Shown here one piece after another: positions 1 to 9,020 of a DNA stretch of 64,000 nucleotides. A model generated the notes under the pieces. The model was not told the DNA's origin. It worked only from the letters and a program-made list of their open reading frames with translations, and did not search any database. The first letter of the stretch is position 1; every line of letters begins with the position of its first letter. The stretch is taken from the NCBI GenBank assembly GCA_016197405.1, contig JACPVR010000020.1, forward strand, positions 26,941-90,940. The letters run 5' to 3'. Position numbers and translations under genes: made by a program. The stretch comes from Mycobacterium sp. (GTDB lineage Bacteria > Actinomycetota > Actinomycetes > Mycobacteriales > Mycobacteriaceae).

Positions 1-1110
1 GGCCCGCACCTCGGCCAGGGTGCGGAAACCCGAACCACCGAGTTGTTCGATGTCGATCGGCGCGTCGCCGCCGACCGCCGCCGTCGACCAGGTCGCGTCG
101 AGGAATTCCCGGCCCGTCTTGATCAGGTCGGCGGCCCGCGTGCGGACCTTCTCCGGGTCGCACACCAGCAGCGGGGTGCCGGGCGCCAGCTGGTCGGTGA
201 GCAGCGCCAGGTCGTCGGGGCGCAGCACCGGAAGCAGCGCCTCCATACCGTCGACGGGGATGCCGTCGGCCAGTTTGGCCAGCATCTCCCCGACCGTGCC
301 GGTGACATGGTGCTCGGCGGGCGGGTGTTCGGTGAGCAGCGCCGCGGCGCGCTCGCGCACCTCCGGGGTGAGCAGCAGTTCACGGCAGGCCACCGCCACC
401 AGGTGGTCGACCTCGATCTCGGGGATGGAGCGCTGATCGGCGACGGAGAACATCCGCATCTCCGAGACCTCGTCACCCCAGAACTCGATACGCGTCGGAT
501 GCTCGGCCGTCGGGGCGAAGATGTCGAGGATGCCGCCGCGCACCGCGAACTCACCGCGCTTGCCGACCATGTCGACACGGGTGTAGGCCAGCTCGACCAG
601 CCGGACGATGGTGTCCTCGAAGCCCATCTCGGCGCCGACGGCGAAGGTCACCGGATCGACCTTGGCCACGTCGGGCGTCATCGGCTGCAGTAGTGATCGC
701 GCGGTGGTGACCACCACGCGCAGCGGCGGCCCCAGGCGCGCATCGTCGGGATGGGACAGCCGGCGCAGCAGCATCAGCCGGGCACCGACAGTGTCGACGC
801 CGGGTGAGAGTCGTTCGTGCGGCAGCGTCTCCCAGGACGGGAACATCGCTACCGAATCGCCGAAGACGCCGCGCAGCTCGTCGGTCAGATCGTCGGCCTC
901 GCGTCCGGTGGCCGTCACCACCAGCAACGGGCTCTTACGGGCCAGCGCCGCGGCGACGAAAACCCGTGCACCGGACGGCCCCACCAGCGCTGCGCCGTCG
1001 CCGTCGGCCGCGGCCCGGTCGGTGAGATCAGCCAGTGTCGGAGCGGTCAACGCCAGCTCTACGAGCCCCGCGATCGGAGTTTGAACATGGGTGTACCCCG
1101 GTGCGGTCAT
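1..1110 (-). CDS. mfd: Transcription-repair coupling factor Mfd, N-terminal part (runs off the window)
   Basis: The first 370 codons are present, starting at ATG 1110; the gene continues past base 1. Mfd removes RNA polymerase stalled at DNA lesions and recruits UvrA. The visible part is the N-terminal UvrB-like module. The Walker A region is degenerate (GPSGARVFVAA), as expected because the working motor lies in the missing C-terminal half. RIEFWGDE and the following segment match the UvrB/Mfd-specific fold. The gene is the first of the block syntenic with Rv1020 and is followed by a TetR gene, as in M. tuberculosis. Identification is by recognition of family sequence and gene order; the helicase domain cannot be checked here. 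Confidence 0.95.
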   Translation of the reverse strand, partial: MTAPGYTHVQTPIAGLVELALTAPTLADLTDRAAADGDGAALVGPSGARVFVAAALARKSPLLVVTATGREADDLTDELRGVFGDSVAMFPSWETLPHERLSPGVDTVGARLMLLRRLSHPDDARLGPPLRVVVTTARSLLQPMTPDVAKVDPVTFAVGAEMGFEDTIVRLVELAYTRVDMVGKRGEFAVRGGILDIFAPTAEHPTRIEFWGDEVSEMRMFSVADQRSIPEIEVDHLVAVACRELLLTPEVRERAAALLTEHPPAEHHVTGTVGEMLAKLADGIPVDGMEALLPVLRPDDLALLTDQLAPGTPLLVCDPEKVRTRAADLIKTGREFLDATWSTAAVGGDAPIDIEQLGGSGFRTLAEVRA

Positions 1111-1157
1111 GATGTGACCATCCTAGTCAGGCCGCCGACAACGAGTTCCGTGTGAGG

Positions 1158-1751
1158 CTATTCGTCCTGCAGGTGCGGGTCGGCCTCCAGATGGGTCAAC
1201 CCGTTCCACATCAGGTTCACCAGGTGCGCGGCCACCACTTCCTTCTTCGGCTCGCGGGTGTCGAGCCACCACTGCGCCGTCATCGACACCGAACCGACCA
1301 GCGCCTGGGCGTAGAGCGGCGCCAGCTCCGGGTCCAGTCCGCGGCGCGCGAAATCGCCGGCCAGAATCGAGCTGACCTGAGAGACGGCGTCGTTGAGCAG
1401 CGACGAATAGGTGCCCGAACTGATCGCCGCCGGGGAGTCGCGGATCATGATCCGGAATCCGTCGGTGCGTTCCTCGACATAGGTCAGCAGCGCCAGGGCC
1501 ACCAGTTCGATGCGCACCCGGGACCTGTTGTTGGTCAGCGAGCTGGTGATGCCGTCGAGCAGCGCCGACATCTCGCGGTCGACGACGACGGCGTAGAGCC
1601 CTTCCTTACCGCCGAAATGCTCGTAGACCACCGGTTTGGAGACACTGGCGCGCTGTGCGATCTCCTCGATGGAGGTGCCCTCATAGCCACGCTCGGCGAA
1701 AAGCGAACGTGCGACGTCGATGAGCTGGTGCCGCCGCTCAGTGCCCGTCAT
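1158..1751 (-). CDS. TetR/AcrR family transcriptional regulator (Rv1019-like)
   Basis: A one-domain repressor of 197 residues if translation starts at ATG 1751, the length I recall for Rv1019; the open frame extends to 1817. The N-terminal helix-turn-helix includes TSIEEIAQRASVSKPVVYEHF, the typical TetR recognition segment, followed by the GKEGLY turn. The C-terminal ligand domain carries no recognisable effector signature. The gene lies just upstream of mfd on the same strand with a 47-base gap, so the two may be co-transcribed. A 16-base perfect palindrome at 1760-1775 just before the chosen start is a candidate autoregulatory site. The good Shine-Dalgarno at 1772-1778 is 20 bases from this ATG, so a start slightly upstream is possible. 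Confidence 0.88.
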   Translation of the reverse strand: MTGTERRHQLIDVARSLFAERGYEGTSIEEIAQRASVSKPVVYEHFGGKEGLYAVVVDREMSALLDGITSSLTNNRSRVRIELVALALLTYVEERTDGFRIMIRDSPAAISSGTYSSLLNDAVSQVSSILAGDFARRGLDPELAPLYAQALVGSVSMTAQWWLDTREPKKEVVAAHLVNLMWNGLTHLEADPHLQDE

Positions 1752-1759
1752 CCGGGCCC

Positions 1760-1775
1760 GAGGTGCGCGCACCTC
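1760..1775. promoter_or_regulatory. Candidate TetR operator (16-base palindrome)
   Basis: The sequence gaggtgcgcgcacctc is a perfect palindrome immediately upstream of the likely TetR start. Position and symmetry fit an autoregulatory site. The alternating GC core could also arise by chance in this genome. Confidence 0.35.
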
Positions 1776-1827
1776 CTTGTCCGGGGCTGCCACGAACACC
1801 AGCGTATTAGACTCCAAGCCGCAACAG

Positions 1828-1899
1828 TCCGTCGTGGTGTAATCGGCAGCACTTCTGATTTTGGTTCAGATAGTTCAGGTTCGAGTCCTGGCGACGGAG
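1828..1899 (+). tRNA. tRNA-Gln (anticodon TTG)
   Basis: A complete cloverleaf is readable by eye. The acceptor arms tccgtcg (1828-1834) and cgacgga (1892-1898) pair fully. The anticodon stem tctga/tcaga encloses the loop ttttggt, with anticodon ttg at 1861-1863. The T arm carries the standard ttcgagtc. The 3' CCA is not encoded (discriminator G followed by CCC). It lies six bases before the 3' end of the convergent hypothetical gene. Confidence 0.95.
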
Positions 1900-1904
1900 C
1901 CCAC

Positions 1905-3077
1905 TCACAATCCGGGCAGTGACACCGCGTGCGCACGCAACGTTTCGACGGTGTCGGCGGGTGGCCAGTCGGTCACCGGATACCGGGCCGGGATCATCGC
2001 CGGTGCCGGCACCAGCCCCACGATGTCGGCGAGCACACCGAACGGCACGGTGAAGTGATCGCTCTGATCGGCTGCGACCAACATCACGTAATCGGTCTCG
2101 GCTAACAGCCAGCCACTGCCCTGACCCCAGACCGTCAGGGTGCACAAGCCGCGAGGTGTGTCGATCAGCTGTACCGCGCCGGTCCCGTCGCTGCCCTGCA
2201 GCCGGTCGGCCTGCAGCTGATATTCGGTGGCCGCGAGCACCGAACGGGCCCGCACCGCCAGCGGTCGCAGCGGACTCGGGCCGGCGGCGTCCAACGGCAC
2301 GATGGTGTTGCCGACGATGGTGTAGGCCTGCGGCGAGATGGGCACGACGGCATCGCGATACACCGATTCGGCGCCGGCGAAGAAGGCCGGGGCGACCGCG
2401 GGATCATCGGTGCACACCAGCAGCACCTCGTCGCCGGGGAAGAACACCAGCGGGCGGTATCCGTCACCGGCGAAACCGCCCAGCCACCCCGGCACCAGCA
2501 CCGCCGAATCGCAGTAGGTGGTGCCGTCGCCCAGCAGATGACCGACCTTCTCCGGCTGCCGCTGCGCCGGGTAGAGCGCGGCGATATTGGCCCGGGCTGC
2601 GGCCAGCAGCTGCTCACCGCCGACGCCCCAGCGTTCGGTGTCGCGGTCGGTGACCACCCGGCGGGCCGGGCCGGTCTCGACGACTGCCAGCTCGTGGATG
2701 AACGGCCACAGCTGTCGCAGCCACGGCCTGCGCGCCGGCGATGTCACCGCCGCGGTGAAACCCGCAGGCCGCAAAACCGATCGCAACAACGGCTGCACCT
2801 CGGCGAACTGCTGCGGCAGCGGAGTCAGCGCGGCTTCCAGCCTGGCGGCCATCGTCTCGCGGCGCTGCCCGTCGGGAGTGTTCTGCAGCTCGCGGAACAA
2901 CCGGTCCACCAGCAGCACACCCTGGTCGGCGACATCGTCGACGACGAAACCGGTCGGTTCGAAGACGGCCTGGCCGTGGCCGTGGGCGCGCAGTTCGGTG
3001 AGCAGATCGGCGGCGAAGTCGCCCACCGGGTAGGCACGGGCTGATTCGATTCCGGCAACGTCCCCCACGCCCTGCAT
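1905..3077 (-). CDS. Conserved hypothetical protein, about 390 residues
   Basis: I do not recognise a family. The start at ATG 3077 is chosen because the upstream extension to 3152 reads as non-coding, proline/cysteine-rich sequence. The product looks soluble, with no signal peptide or clear membrane helix, and is rich in Ala, Val and Leu, with compact segments such as YRPLVFFPGDEVLLVCTDDP and a C-terminal half of predicted strands. Codon use is normal for the window. It is divergent from glmU (66-base gap) and convergent on tRNA-Gln. It could be a mycobacterium-restricted cytosolic protein; no function is proposed. Confidence 0.75.
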   Translation of the reverse strand: MQGVGDVAGIESARAYPVGDFAADLLTELRAHGHGQAVFEPTGFVVDDVADQGVLLVDRLFRELQNTPDGQRRETMAARLEAALTPLPQQFAEVQPLLRSVLRPAGFTAAVTSPARRPWLRQLWPFIHELAVVETGPARRVVTDRDTERWGVGGEQLLAAARANIAALYPAQRQPEKVGHLLGDGTTYCDSAVLVPGWLGGFAGDGYRPLVFFPGDEVLLVCTDDPAVAPAFFAGAESVYRDAVVPISPQAYTIVGNTIVPLDAAGPSPLRPLAVRARSVLAATEYQLQADRLQGSDGTGAVQLIDTPRGLCTLTVWGQGSGWLLAETDYVMLVAADQSDHFTVPFGVLADIVGLVPAPAMIPARYPVTDWPPADTVETLRAHAVSLPGL

Positions 3078-3142
3078 GTTAGGCCCGGTTTTGCCGTGGG
3101 GACACGGACAATGGAACGCTGGGACCCGCATAAGGAGGCTCG

Positions 3143-4624
3143 ATGAGTTCACGAGGCGAATCCGCGGTCCTGGTGTTGGCCGCCGGCGCCGGGACCCGGA
3201 TGCGATCCGACATCCCGAAGGTCCTGCACACCCTCGGCGGCCGCAGCATGTTGTCGCATGCCCTGCACGCCGTCGCGAAGGTGGCGCCGCAGCACCTGGT
3301 CGTGGTGCTCGGCAAGGACCGCGAAGTCATCGCGCCCGTGGTGGCCGAACTGGCCGAGCGCATCGGCCGCGGCGTCGACATCGCGATCCAGGACCAACAA
3401 CTCGGCACCGGCCATGCGGCACTGTGCGGTCTGGCGGCGCTGCCCGCCGGGTTCGACGGCACCGTCGTCGTCACCGCGGGTGACGTTCCGCTGCTCGACC
3501 CCGACACCCTGGCCGATCTGATCGTCTCGCACGGCGCCGAGCCCGCCGCCGTGACGGTGCTGACCACCACGCTGCCCGATCCGACCGGATACGGGCGCAT
3601 CCTGCGCACCCAGGACCGTGAAGTCATCGCCATCGTCGAACAGGCCGATGCGACGCCGTCACAACGCGCCATCTGCGAGGTCAACACCGGTGTCTACGCG
3701 TTCGACATCGCCGCCCTGCGCTCGGCGCTGCAGCAGCTGTCCGCCGACAACGCCCAGCAGGAGCTGTACCTGACCGACGTCATCTCGATCGTGCGGTCCG
3801 AGGGAAAGATCGTGCACGCCAAGCACGTCGACGACACCGCGCTGGTGACCGGCGTCAACGACCGGGTGCAACTGGCCGCGATCGGCGCAGAACTCAACAG
3901 GCGCATCGTCGCGGGCCATCAGCGCGCCGGTGTCACGGTGATCGATCCCGCGACAACCTGGATCGACGTCGACGTGACGGTCGGACGCGACACCGTGATC
4001 CACCCGGGCACCCAACTGCTCGGAGCGACCCGCATCGGTGACCACTGCACCATCGGCCCCGACACCACGCTGGCCGACGTCAGCGTCGGCGACACGGCAT
4101 CGGTGGTGCGCACGCACGGCGCGCAATCGAGCATCGGTGCCGGCGCCGACGTCGGTCCGTTCACCTACCTGCGGCCGGGGACCTCGCTGGGTGTCGACGC
4201 CAAGCTGGGCGCGTTCGTCGAAACCAAGAACGCCACCATCGGCACCGGGACCAAGGTGCCGCACCTGACCTATGTCGGTGACGCCGATATCGGCGAGCAC
4301 AGCAATATCGGCGCATCCAGCGTCTTCGTCAACTACGACGGCGAGAACAAGCACCGCACCACGATCGGCTCGCATGTGCGCACCGGCTCGGACACCATGT
4401 TCGTCGCCCCCCTCACCGTCGGGGACGGCGCCTACACCGGCGCGGGCACGGTGCTGCGTGACGATGTGCCGCCCGGCGCGCTCGCCGTCTCGGCGGGTCC
4501 GCAGCGCACCATCGAGGGCTGGGTGGAGCGCAAACGCCCGGCGTCCAAGGCCGCCGAGGCGGCCCGGCAGGCGCGTGCCCGACAGGCCGGCGAAGGCGAC
4601 GCGGGTGCGCAGAACACCCCCTGA
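3143..4624 (+). CDS. glmU: Bifunctional GlmU: glucosamine-1-phosphate acetyltransferase / UDP-GlcNAc pyrophosphorylase
   Basis: GlmU makes UDP-N-acetylglucosamine, the precursor of peptidoglycan and of the arabinogalactan linker. The N-terminal half is the nucleotidyl transferase, with LAAGAGTRM followed by the conserved Lys of PKVLH near residues 12-29. The C-terminal half is a left-handed beta helix of hexapeptide repeats (for example IGDHCTIGPDTTL), with the acetyltransferase region around YVGDADIGEHSNIG and FVNYDG. At 493 residues it matches mycobacterial GlmU, including the Ala/Arg-rich C-terminal tail. A good ribosome site, aaggagg, sits at 3133-3139. prs follows after about 100 bases on the same strand, as in Rv1018c-Rv1017c. 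Confidence 0.97.
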   Translation: MSSRGESAVLVLAAGAGTRMRSDIPKVLHTLGGRSMLSHALHAVAKVAPQHLVVVLGKDREVIAPVVAELAERIGRGVDIAIQDQQLGTGHAALCGLAALPAGFDGTVVVTAGDVPLLDPDTLADLIVSHGAEPAAVTVLTTTLPDPTGYGRILRTQDREVIAIVEQADATPSQRAICEVNTGVYAFDIAALRSALQQLSADNAQQELYLTDVISIVRSEGKIVHAKHVDDTALVTGVNDRVQLAAIGAELNRRIVAGHQRAGVTVIDPATTWIDVDVTVGRDTVIHPGTQLLGATRIGDHCTIGPDTTLADVSVGDTASVVRTHGAQSSIGAGADVGPFTYLRPGTSLGVDAKLGAFVETKNATIGTGTKVPHLTYVGDADIGEHSNIGASSVFVNYDGENKHRTTIGSHVRTGSDTMFVAPLTVGDGAYTGAGTVLRDDVPPGALAVSAGPQRTIEGWVERKRPASKAAEAARQARARQAGEGDAGAQNTP

Positions 4625-4726
4625 CCGACACCTTGTGTTCGGTATCCGGCAACCCGGCAACGCGGCGCTCGACAGGCTACGTACGATTGCCCGGTATCGA
4701 TCCCCGATCGTCGAGGCGGCGTAATT

Positions 4727-5707
4727 GTGAGCCAGGACTGGACCGACAACCGTAAGAACCTGATGTTGTTCTCCGGGCGTGCGCACCCAGAGCTCGCCGA
4801 ACAGGTGGCCAAGGAACTCGACGTCCATGTGACGGCGCAGACCGCCCGGGACTTCGCCAACGGCGAGATCTTCGTGCGGTTCGACGAGTCGGTCCGTGGC
4901 TGCGACGCCTTCGTGCTGCAGAGCCACCCGGCCCCGCTGAACACGTGGCTGATGGAACAGCTGATCATGATCGATGCGCTCAAGCGCGGCAGCGCCAAAC
5001 GCATCACCGCGATCCTGCCGTTCTATCCCTACGCCCGCCAGGACAAGAAGCACCGCGGCCGCGAACCCATCTCGGCCCGGCTGGTGGCCGATCTCTACAA
5101 GACCGCTGGCGCGGACCGCATCGTGTCGGTCGACCTGCACACCGACCAGATCCAGGGTTTCTTCGACGGGCCCGTCGATCACATGCGCGGCCAGTCGCTG
5201 CTGTGCGGCTACATCGCCGAGAACTACGCCGATCACGACATGGTCGTGGTCTCGCCGGACTCCGGCCGGGTGCGCGTCGCCGAGAAATGGGCCGATTCGC
5301 TCGGCGGTGTCCCGCTGGCCTTCATCCACAAGACCCGCGACCCGCTGGTGCCCAACCAGGTGAAGTCCAACCGCGTCGTCGGTGATGTGCGCGGCAAGAC
5401 CTGCATCCTGACCGACGACATGATCGACACCGGTGGCACCATCGCCGGCGCGGTCAAGTTGCTCAAGGAGGACGGCGCCGAGGACGTCATCATCGCCGCC
5501 ACCCACGGTGTGCTGTCCGATCCCGCCTCACAGCGGCTCGCCGACAGCGGCGCACGCGAGGTCATCGTCACCAACACCCTGCCGATCGGCGAGGACAAGA
5601 TGTTCCCGCAGCTGACCGTGCTGTCCATCGCACCGCTGCTGGCCTCCACCATCCGGGCCGTCTTCGACAATGGCTCGGTGACAAGTCTTTTCGACGGATC
5701 GGCCTGA
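4727..5707 (+). CDS. prs: Ribose-phosphate pyrophosphokinase
   Basis: This enzyme converts ribose 5-phosphate and ATP to PRPP, used for nucleotides, His, Trp and the mycobacterial arabinose donor DPA. The 326-residue product shows the class I PRPP synthetase hallmarks: FANGEIFVRFDESVRG near the N-terminus, the flexible loop YARQDKKHRGREPIS, the metal/ATP motif VDLHTDQIQGFF, and the PRPP-binding loop LTDDMIDTGGTIAGA. The start is GTG 4727. It follows glmU and is followed two bases later by the ArsC-like gene, so transcription through to lpqT is likely. Confidence 0.97.
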   Translation: MSQDWTDNRKNLMLFSGRAHPELAEQVAKELDVHVTAQTARDFANGEIFVRFDESVRGCDAFVLQSHPAPLNTWLMEQLIMIDALKRGSAKRITAILPFYPYARQDKKHRGREPISARLVADLYKTAGADRIVSVDLHTDQIQGFFDGPVDHMRGQSLLCGYIAENYADHDMVVVSPDSGRVRVAEKWADSLGGVPLAFIHKTRDPLVPNQVKSNRVVGDVRGKTCILTDDMIDTGGTIAGAVKLLKEDGAEDVIIAATHGVLSDPASQRLADSGAREVIVTNTLPIGEDKMFPQLTVLSIAPLLASTIRAVFDNGSVTSLFDGSA

Positions 5708-5708
5708 C

Positions 5709-6062
5709 GTGACGTCCGCAGGCGACGTCACCATCTATCACAATCCGAAGTGCAGCACCTCGCGTAAGACGCTGGATCTGCTGCGCGACAACGGGATCGA
5801 ACCCGAAGTGGTGCTCTACCTGAAGACACCGCCCACCCGCGACGAGCTGGTGGCGCTGATCACCGACGCCGCCCTCGACGTGCGCGGCGCGGTACGCAAG
5901 CGCGAGGCGCTCTACACCGAACTCGGCCTCGCCGATGCCGACGACAACACCCTGCTCGACGCGATGATCGAGCATCCGATCCTGATCGAGCGGCCCTGGG
6001 TGCGCACCGCCAAGGGTGCCCGGCTGGCCCGCCCGATCGAGAAGGTGCACGAGATTCTGTGA
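5709..6062 (+). CDS. arsC: ArsC/Spx-family arsenate reductase-like protein
   Basis: A 117-residue thioredoxin-fold protein of the ArsC (glutaredoxin-dependent) family. The catalytic Cys lies in HNPKCSTSRKTL at the N-terminus. The typical YLKTPPTRDEL linker and the C-terminal RPWVRT segment, with the arginine that contacts the oxyanion, are all present. There is no arsenic resistance operon around it; it sits between prs and lpqT, so its physiological substrate is uncertain. It starts at GTG 5709 directly after prs and its stop overlaps the lpqT start by four bases, which indicates translational coupling. Confidence 0.88.
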   Translation: MTSAGDVTIYHNPKCSTSRKTLDLLRDNGIEPEVVLYLKTPPTRDELVALITDAALDVRGAVRKREALYTELGLADADDNTLLDAMIEHPILIERPWVRTAKGARLARPIEKVHEIL

Positions 6063-6715
6063 GATACCGGTCGCTGGCCGTCCTGGTGGCCGCGGGGTTG
6101 ACCGTCGCAGCGTGCGGTTCGGAAACCCCCGACTATCAGTCGATCTGGACGACGAGTTCGACACCGGTCAGCACCTCGGCCGCCGCGAGTACCGAACCGC
6201 CCGTTCCGTTCCCGGAGTATCTGGAGGGCATCGGCGTCACCGGTGAGCCCGTCGCCGCCACCGGCCTGCCCGATCTGACGGTCACCCTGCCGCTGCCCAA
6301 AGGCTGGGCGCCCTACCGCAACCCCAATCTGTCGCCGCAGACCGAGATGATCGCCCGCAACGGCACCTACCCCACCGCCATGGTGCTGGTCTTCCGGCTG
6401 CACGGGAACTTCGACGTCGACGAGGCGATCAAACACGCCAATGCCGACGCGCTGCGCTCCAAGGACTTCACCAAGCTCAACGAGTCCTTCGACAAATTCG
6501 ACGGCTTCCCGTCGGCGATGATCGAAGGCAGTTACGCCGGGCCCGACGGCACCCGGCTGCACACCTACAACCGCGTCGTGATCCCGGTGACCAAGGCACC
6601 GGCGTTCGTGCGCTACCTGGTGCAGTTCACCGTCACCAGCCGGGCCGATCAGGCCGTGGCGGACTCCGACGACATCCAGGCGATCATCGACGGTTTCGCC
6701 GTCTCGGCGAAGTAG
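6059..6715 (+). CDS. lpqT: Lipoprotein LpqT (LpqN/LpqT family)
   Basis: A 218-residue secreted lipoprotein. The signal peptide (about residues 1-18) ends in the lipobox VAAC with the acylated Cys just before GSETPDYQ. A Ser/Thr/Ala-rich linker follows, then the LpqN/LpqT domain, recognisable by VTLPLPKGWAPYRNPNL and the terminal IQAIIDGF. Members are cell-envelope lipoproteins; M. tuberculosis LpqT (Rv1016c) has the same position. The GTG start at 6059 overlaps the preceding stop (GTGA). A second, larger member of the family lies at 37841-38557. Confidence 0.93.
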   Translation: MRYRSLAVLVAAGLTVAACGSETPDYQSIWTTSSTPVSTSAAASTEPPVPFPEYLEGIGVTGEPVAATGLPDLTVTLPLPKGWAPYRNPNLSPQTEMIARNGTYPTAMVLVFRLHGNFDVDEAIKHANADALRSKDFTKLNESFDKFDGFPSAMIEGSYAGPDGTRLHTYNRVVIPVTKAPAFVRYLVQFTVTSRADQAVADSDDIQAIIDGFAVSAK

Positions 6716-6741
6716 GCCCGGCGACCGATACGCTGGCTGGC

Positions 6742-7608
6742 ATGAGTGACTGGACCGCCGCCGACCTGCCGTCTTTCGCCGGACGAACCGTCATCGTCAC
6801 CGGCGCCAACAGTGGACTGGGTGAGGTGACCGCCCGGGAGCTGGCCCGGGTCGGGGCCACCGTCATCCTCGCCGTGCGCAACACCGCCAAAGGCGACACC
6901 GCCGCCGCCGGTATGACCGGTGACGTGCAGGTGCGCAAGCTCGATCTGCAGAACCTGGCGTCGGTGCGGGAGTTCGCCGAGGGTGTCGAGTCGGTGGACG
7001 TGCTGGTCAACAACGCCGGCATCATGGCCGTCCCGTACGCGCTGACCGCCGACGGGTTCGAAAGCCAGATCGGCACCAACCACCTGGGGCATTTCGCGCT
7101 TACCAACCTGCTGCTGCCCAAGATCACCGACCGGGTGGTGACGGTGTCGTCGATGATGCACCTGATCGGCTGGATAAGCCTGAAGGACCTGAACTGGAAA
7201 TCTCGGCCCTATCTGGCCTGGCCGGCCTACGTGCAGTCCAAGCTGGCCAACCTGCTGTTCACCAGCGAGCTGCAGCGCAAGCTCACCGCCGCGGGCTCAC
7301 CGCTCAAGGCCCATGCCGCGCACCCGGGGTATTCGGCCACCAACCTGCAGGGCCATACCGGCAACAAGCTGGGCACAGTGGTGTGGACGGCCGCCAACCG
7401 GATCGCCACCACTGCCGATTTCGGCGCCCGGCAGACACTGTTCGCCGCATCCCAGGACCTGCCCGGCGACAGCTTCATCGGGCCGCGCTACGCCATGGCG
7501 GGACCGTCCGGGCCGACGCAGCGCAGCCCGCTGGCGCGCAACGCCGGCACCGCGCGCGGCCTGTGGGAGCTCTCCGAGCAGCTCACCGGCACCGCTTTCC
7601 CGCTCTGA
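6742..7608 (+). CDS. Short-chain dehydrogenase/reductase (retinol dehydrogenase-like SDR)
   Basis: A 288-residue classical SDR of the type annotated as retinol dehydrogenase-like oxidoreductase. The Rossmann motif is TGANSGLGE near the N-terminus, NNAGI follows the fourth strand, and the catalytic Ser (VSSMM) with YVQSK supplies the Ser-Tyr-Lys set. The substrate cannot be deduced. The gene sits between lpqT (26-base gap) and rplY. The 153 bases after it, before rplY, contain a small inverted repeat and probably the rplY promoter. Confidence 0.9.
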   Translation: MSDWTAADLPSFAGRTVIVTGANSGLGEVTARELARVGATVILAVRNTAKGDTAAAGMTGDVQVRKLDLQNLASVREFAEGVESVDVLVNNAGIMAVPYALTADGFESQIGTNHLGHFALTNLLLPKITDRVVTVSSMMHLIGWISLKDLNWKSRPYLAWPAYVQSKLANLLFTSELQRKLTAAGSPLKAHAAHPGYSATNLQGHTGNKLGTVVWTAANRIATTADFGARQTLFAASQDLPGDSFIGPRYAMAGPSGPTQRSPLARNAGTARGLWELSEQLTGTAFPL

Positions 7609-7761
7609 ACAGTGCGCGATTTCTCTTCCCGGCCGCCGATCGGCTAACCTTGCGGGCGATCACGGCGAGGGTGGCCACGCCACCGTTATCGACGGGAATT
7701 CCGCGCAGTAGCGCGCAGCCCTGGCCGTGCCACCCGAAGCACAGCTACAGGAGCAGATCAC

Positions 7762-8421
7762 ATGGCCAAGTCCAAGGCCCACGCCGCAAACAACCTCGTC
7801 GCCGAGGTCCGCACCAAGACCGGTAAGGGCGCCTCGCGTCAGGCCCGCCGCGACGGCAAGGTTCCCGCCGTCCTCTACGGCCACGGCACCGATCCCCAGC
7901 ACCTGACCCTGCCGGCCCGCGAGCTGTCCGCAGTGCTGCGTAACTTCGGCACCAACGCCGTGCTGACCCTCGACATCGGCGGCACCGAGGCGCTCGCCCT
8001 GCCCAAGCAGCTCGAGATCCACCCGATCAAGCGCAACATCCAGCACGTCGACCTGATCATCGTGCGCCGCGGCGAGAAGGTGACCGTCGAGGTCGGCGTC
8101 ATCGTCGAGGGTGAGGCCGGACCGGACACCCTGGTGACCCAGGAAGCCAACACCATCGAGATCGAGTCCGACGCGATGTCGATCCCCGAGCAGCTGACCC
8201 TCTCGGTCGAAGGTGTCGCGGCCGGCACCCAGTTCACCGCCGCCGACGTCGAACTGCCCGAGGGCGTGACCCTGGTGTCGGATCCCGAACTGCTGGTCGT
8301 CAACGTCGTGCCCGCCCCGACCGCTGCGGACCTCGAGGCCGAGGGTGGCGGCGAAGAGACCGCGGCAGCCGAGGAGACCGGGGCCGACGAGGGCGATTCG
8401 GACACCGCCGAGTCCGAGTAA
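7762..8421 (+). CDS. rplY: 50S ribosomal protein L25, general stress (CTC/TL5) form
   Basis: A 219-residue L25 of the long CTC type. The N-terminal 5S rRNA-binding domain includes RTKTGKGASRQARRDGKVPAVLYGHG. The second domain (about residues 95-190) is the TL5-type beta domain. The C-terminus is a very acidic Glu/Ala-rich tail (EAEGGGEETAAAEE). The ATG at 7762 is preceded by an aggag site. Only 12 bases separate it from pth, so the two are an operon, as in Rv1015c-Rv1014c. Confidence 0.96.
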   Translation: MAKSKAHAANNLVAEVRTKTGKGASRQARRDGKVPAVLYGHGTDPQHLTLPARELSAVLRNFGTNAVLTLDIGGTEALALPKQLEIHPIKRNIQHVDLIIVRRGEKVTVEVGVIVEGEAGPDTLVTQEANTIEIESDAMSIPEQLTLSVEGVAAGTQFTAADVELPEGVTLVSDPELLVVNVVPAPTAADLEAEGGGEETAAAEETGADEGDSDTAESE

Positions 8422-8433
8422 CCGGATTCAGGT

Positions 8434-9012
8434 ATGGCCGAACCCCTGCTGGTGGTCGGCCTGGGCAACCCCGGACCGACGTACGCCAAGACGCGGCACA
8501 ACCTGGGTTTCATGGTCGCCGACATCCTCGCCGATCGCATCGGCGAGAAGTTCAAGGTGCACAAGAAATCCGGTGCCGAAGTGATCACCGGCCAGCTGGC
8601 AGGCCGGCCGGTGATCATCGCCAAGCCGCGGGTCTACATGAACGAGTCGGGCCGCCAGGTGGGACCGCTGGCCAAGTTCTACTCGGTGGCGCCCGGTGAT
8701 GTCGTGGTGCTCCATGACGAACTGGATATCGACTTCGGCCGGATCCGGCTCAAGCTCGGCGGTGGCGAAGGCGGCCATAACGGCCTGCGGTCGGTGGCTG
8801 CCGCGTTGGGTACCAAGGACTTTCAGCGGGTCCGCATCGGCGTCGGCCGACCGCCGGGACGCAAGGACCCCGCGGCGTTCGTGTTGGAGAACTTCAACGC
8901 GGCCGAACGCGCAGAGGTCCCGACCATCTGCGAGCAGGCCGCCGATGCCACCGAGCTGCTGATCGAACTCGGGCTGGAACCGGCGCAGAACACCGTGCAC
9001 GCCTGGGGCTGA
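8434..9012 (+). CDS. pth: Peptidyl-tRNA hydrolase
   Basis: Pth releases peptides from prematurely dissociated peptidyl-tRNA. The 192-residue protein has the diagnostic VVGLGNPGPTYAKTRHN, with the catalytic His at residue 22, then KPRVYMNESG with the substrate-binding Asn, and VVLHDELDIDFG with the Asp that positions the His. GGGEGGHNGLRS is also conserved. The length is normal and nothing is missing. It is the second gene of the rplY-pth operon and ends 8 bases before the convergent ABC permease gene. Confidence 0.97.
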   Translation: MAEPLLVVGLGNPGPTYAKTRHNLGFMVADILADRIGEKFKVHKKSGAEVITGQLAGRPVIIAKPRVYMNESGRQVGPLAKFYSVAPGDVVVLHDELDIDFGRIRLKLGGGEGGHNGLRSVAAALGTKDFQRVRIGVGRPPGRKDPAAFVLENFNAAERAEVPTICEQAADATELLIELGLEPAQNTVHAWG

Positions 9013-9020
9013 GCGGTCCG

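Noticed and set aside
3659..5506. Minus-strand open frame of 615 codons opposite glmU and prs
   Set aside because: It is antisense to two recognised genes, has no family resemblance and an Asp/Gly/Val-His-rich composition typical of GC-rich shadow frames.
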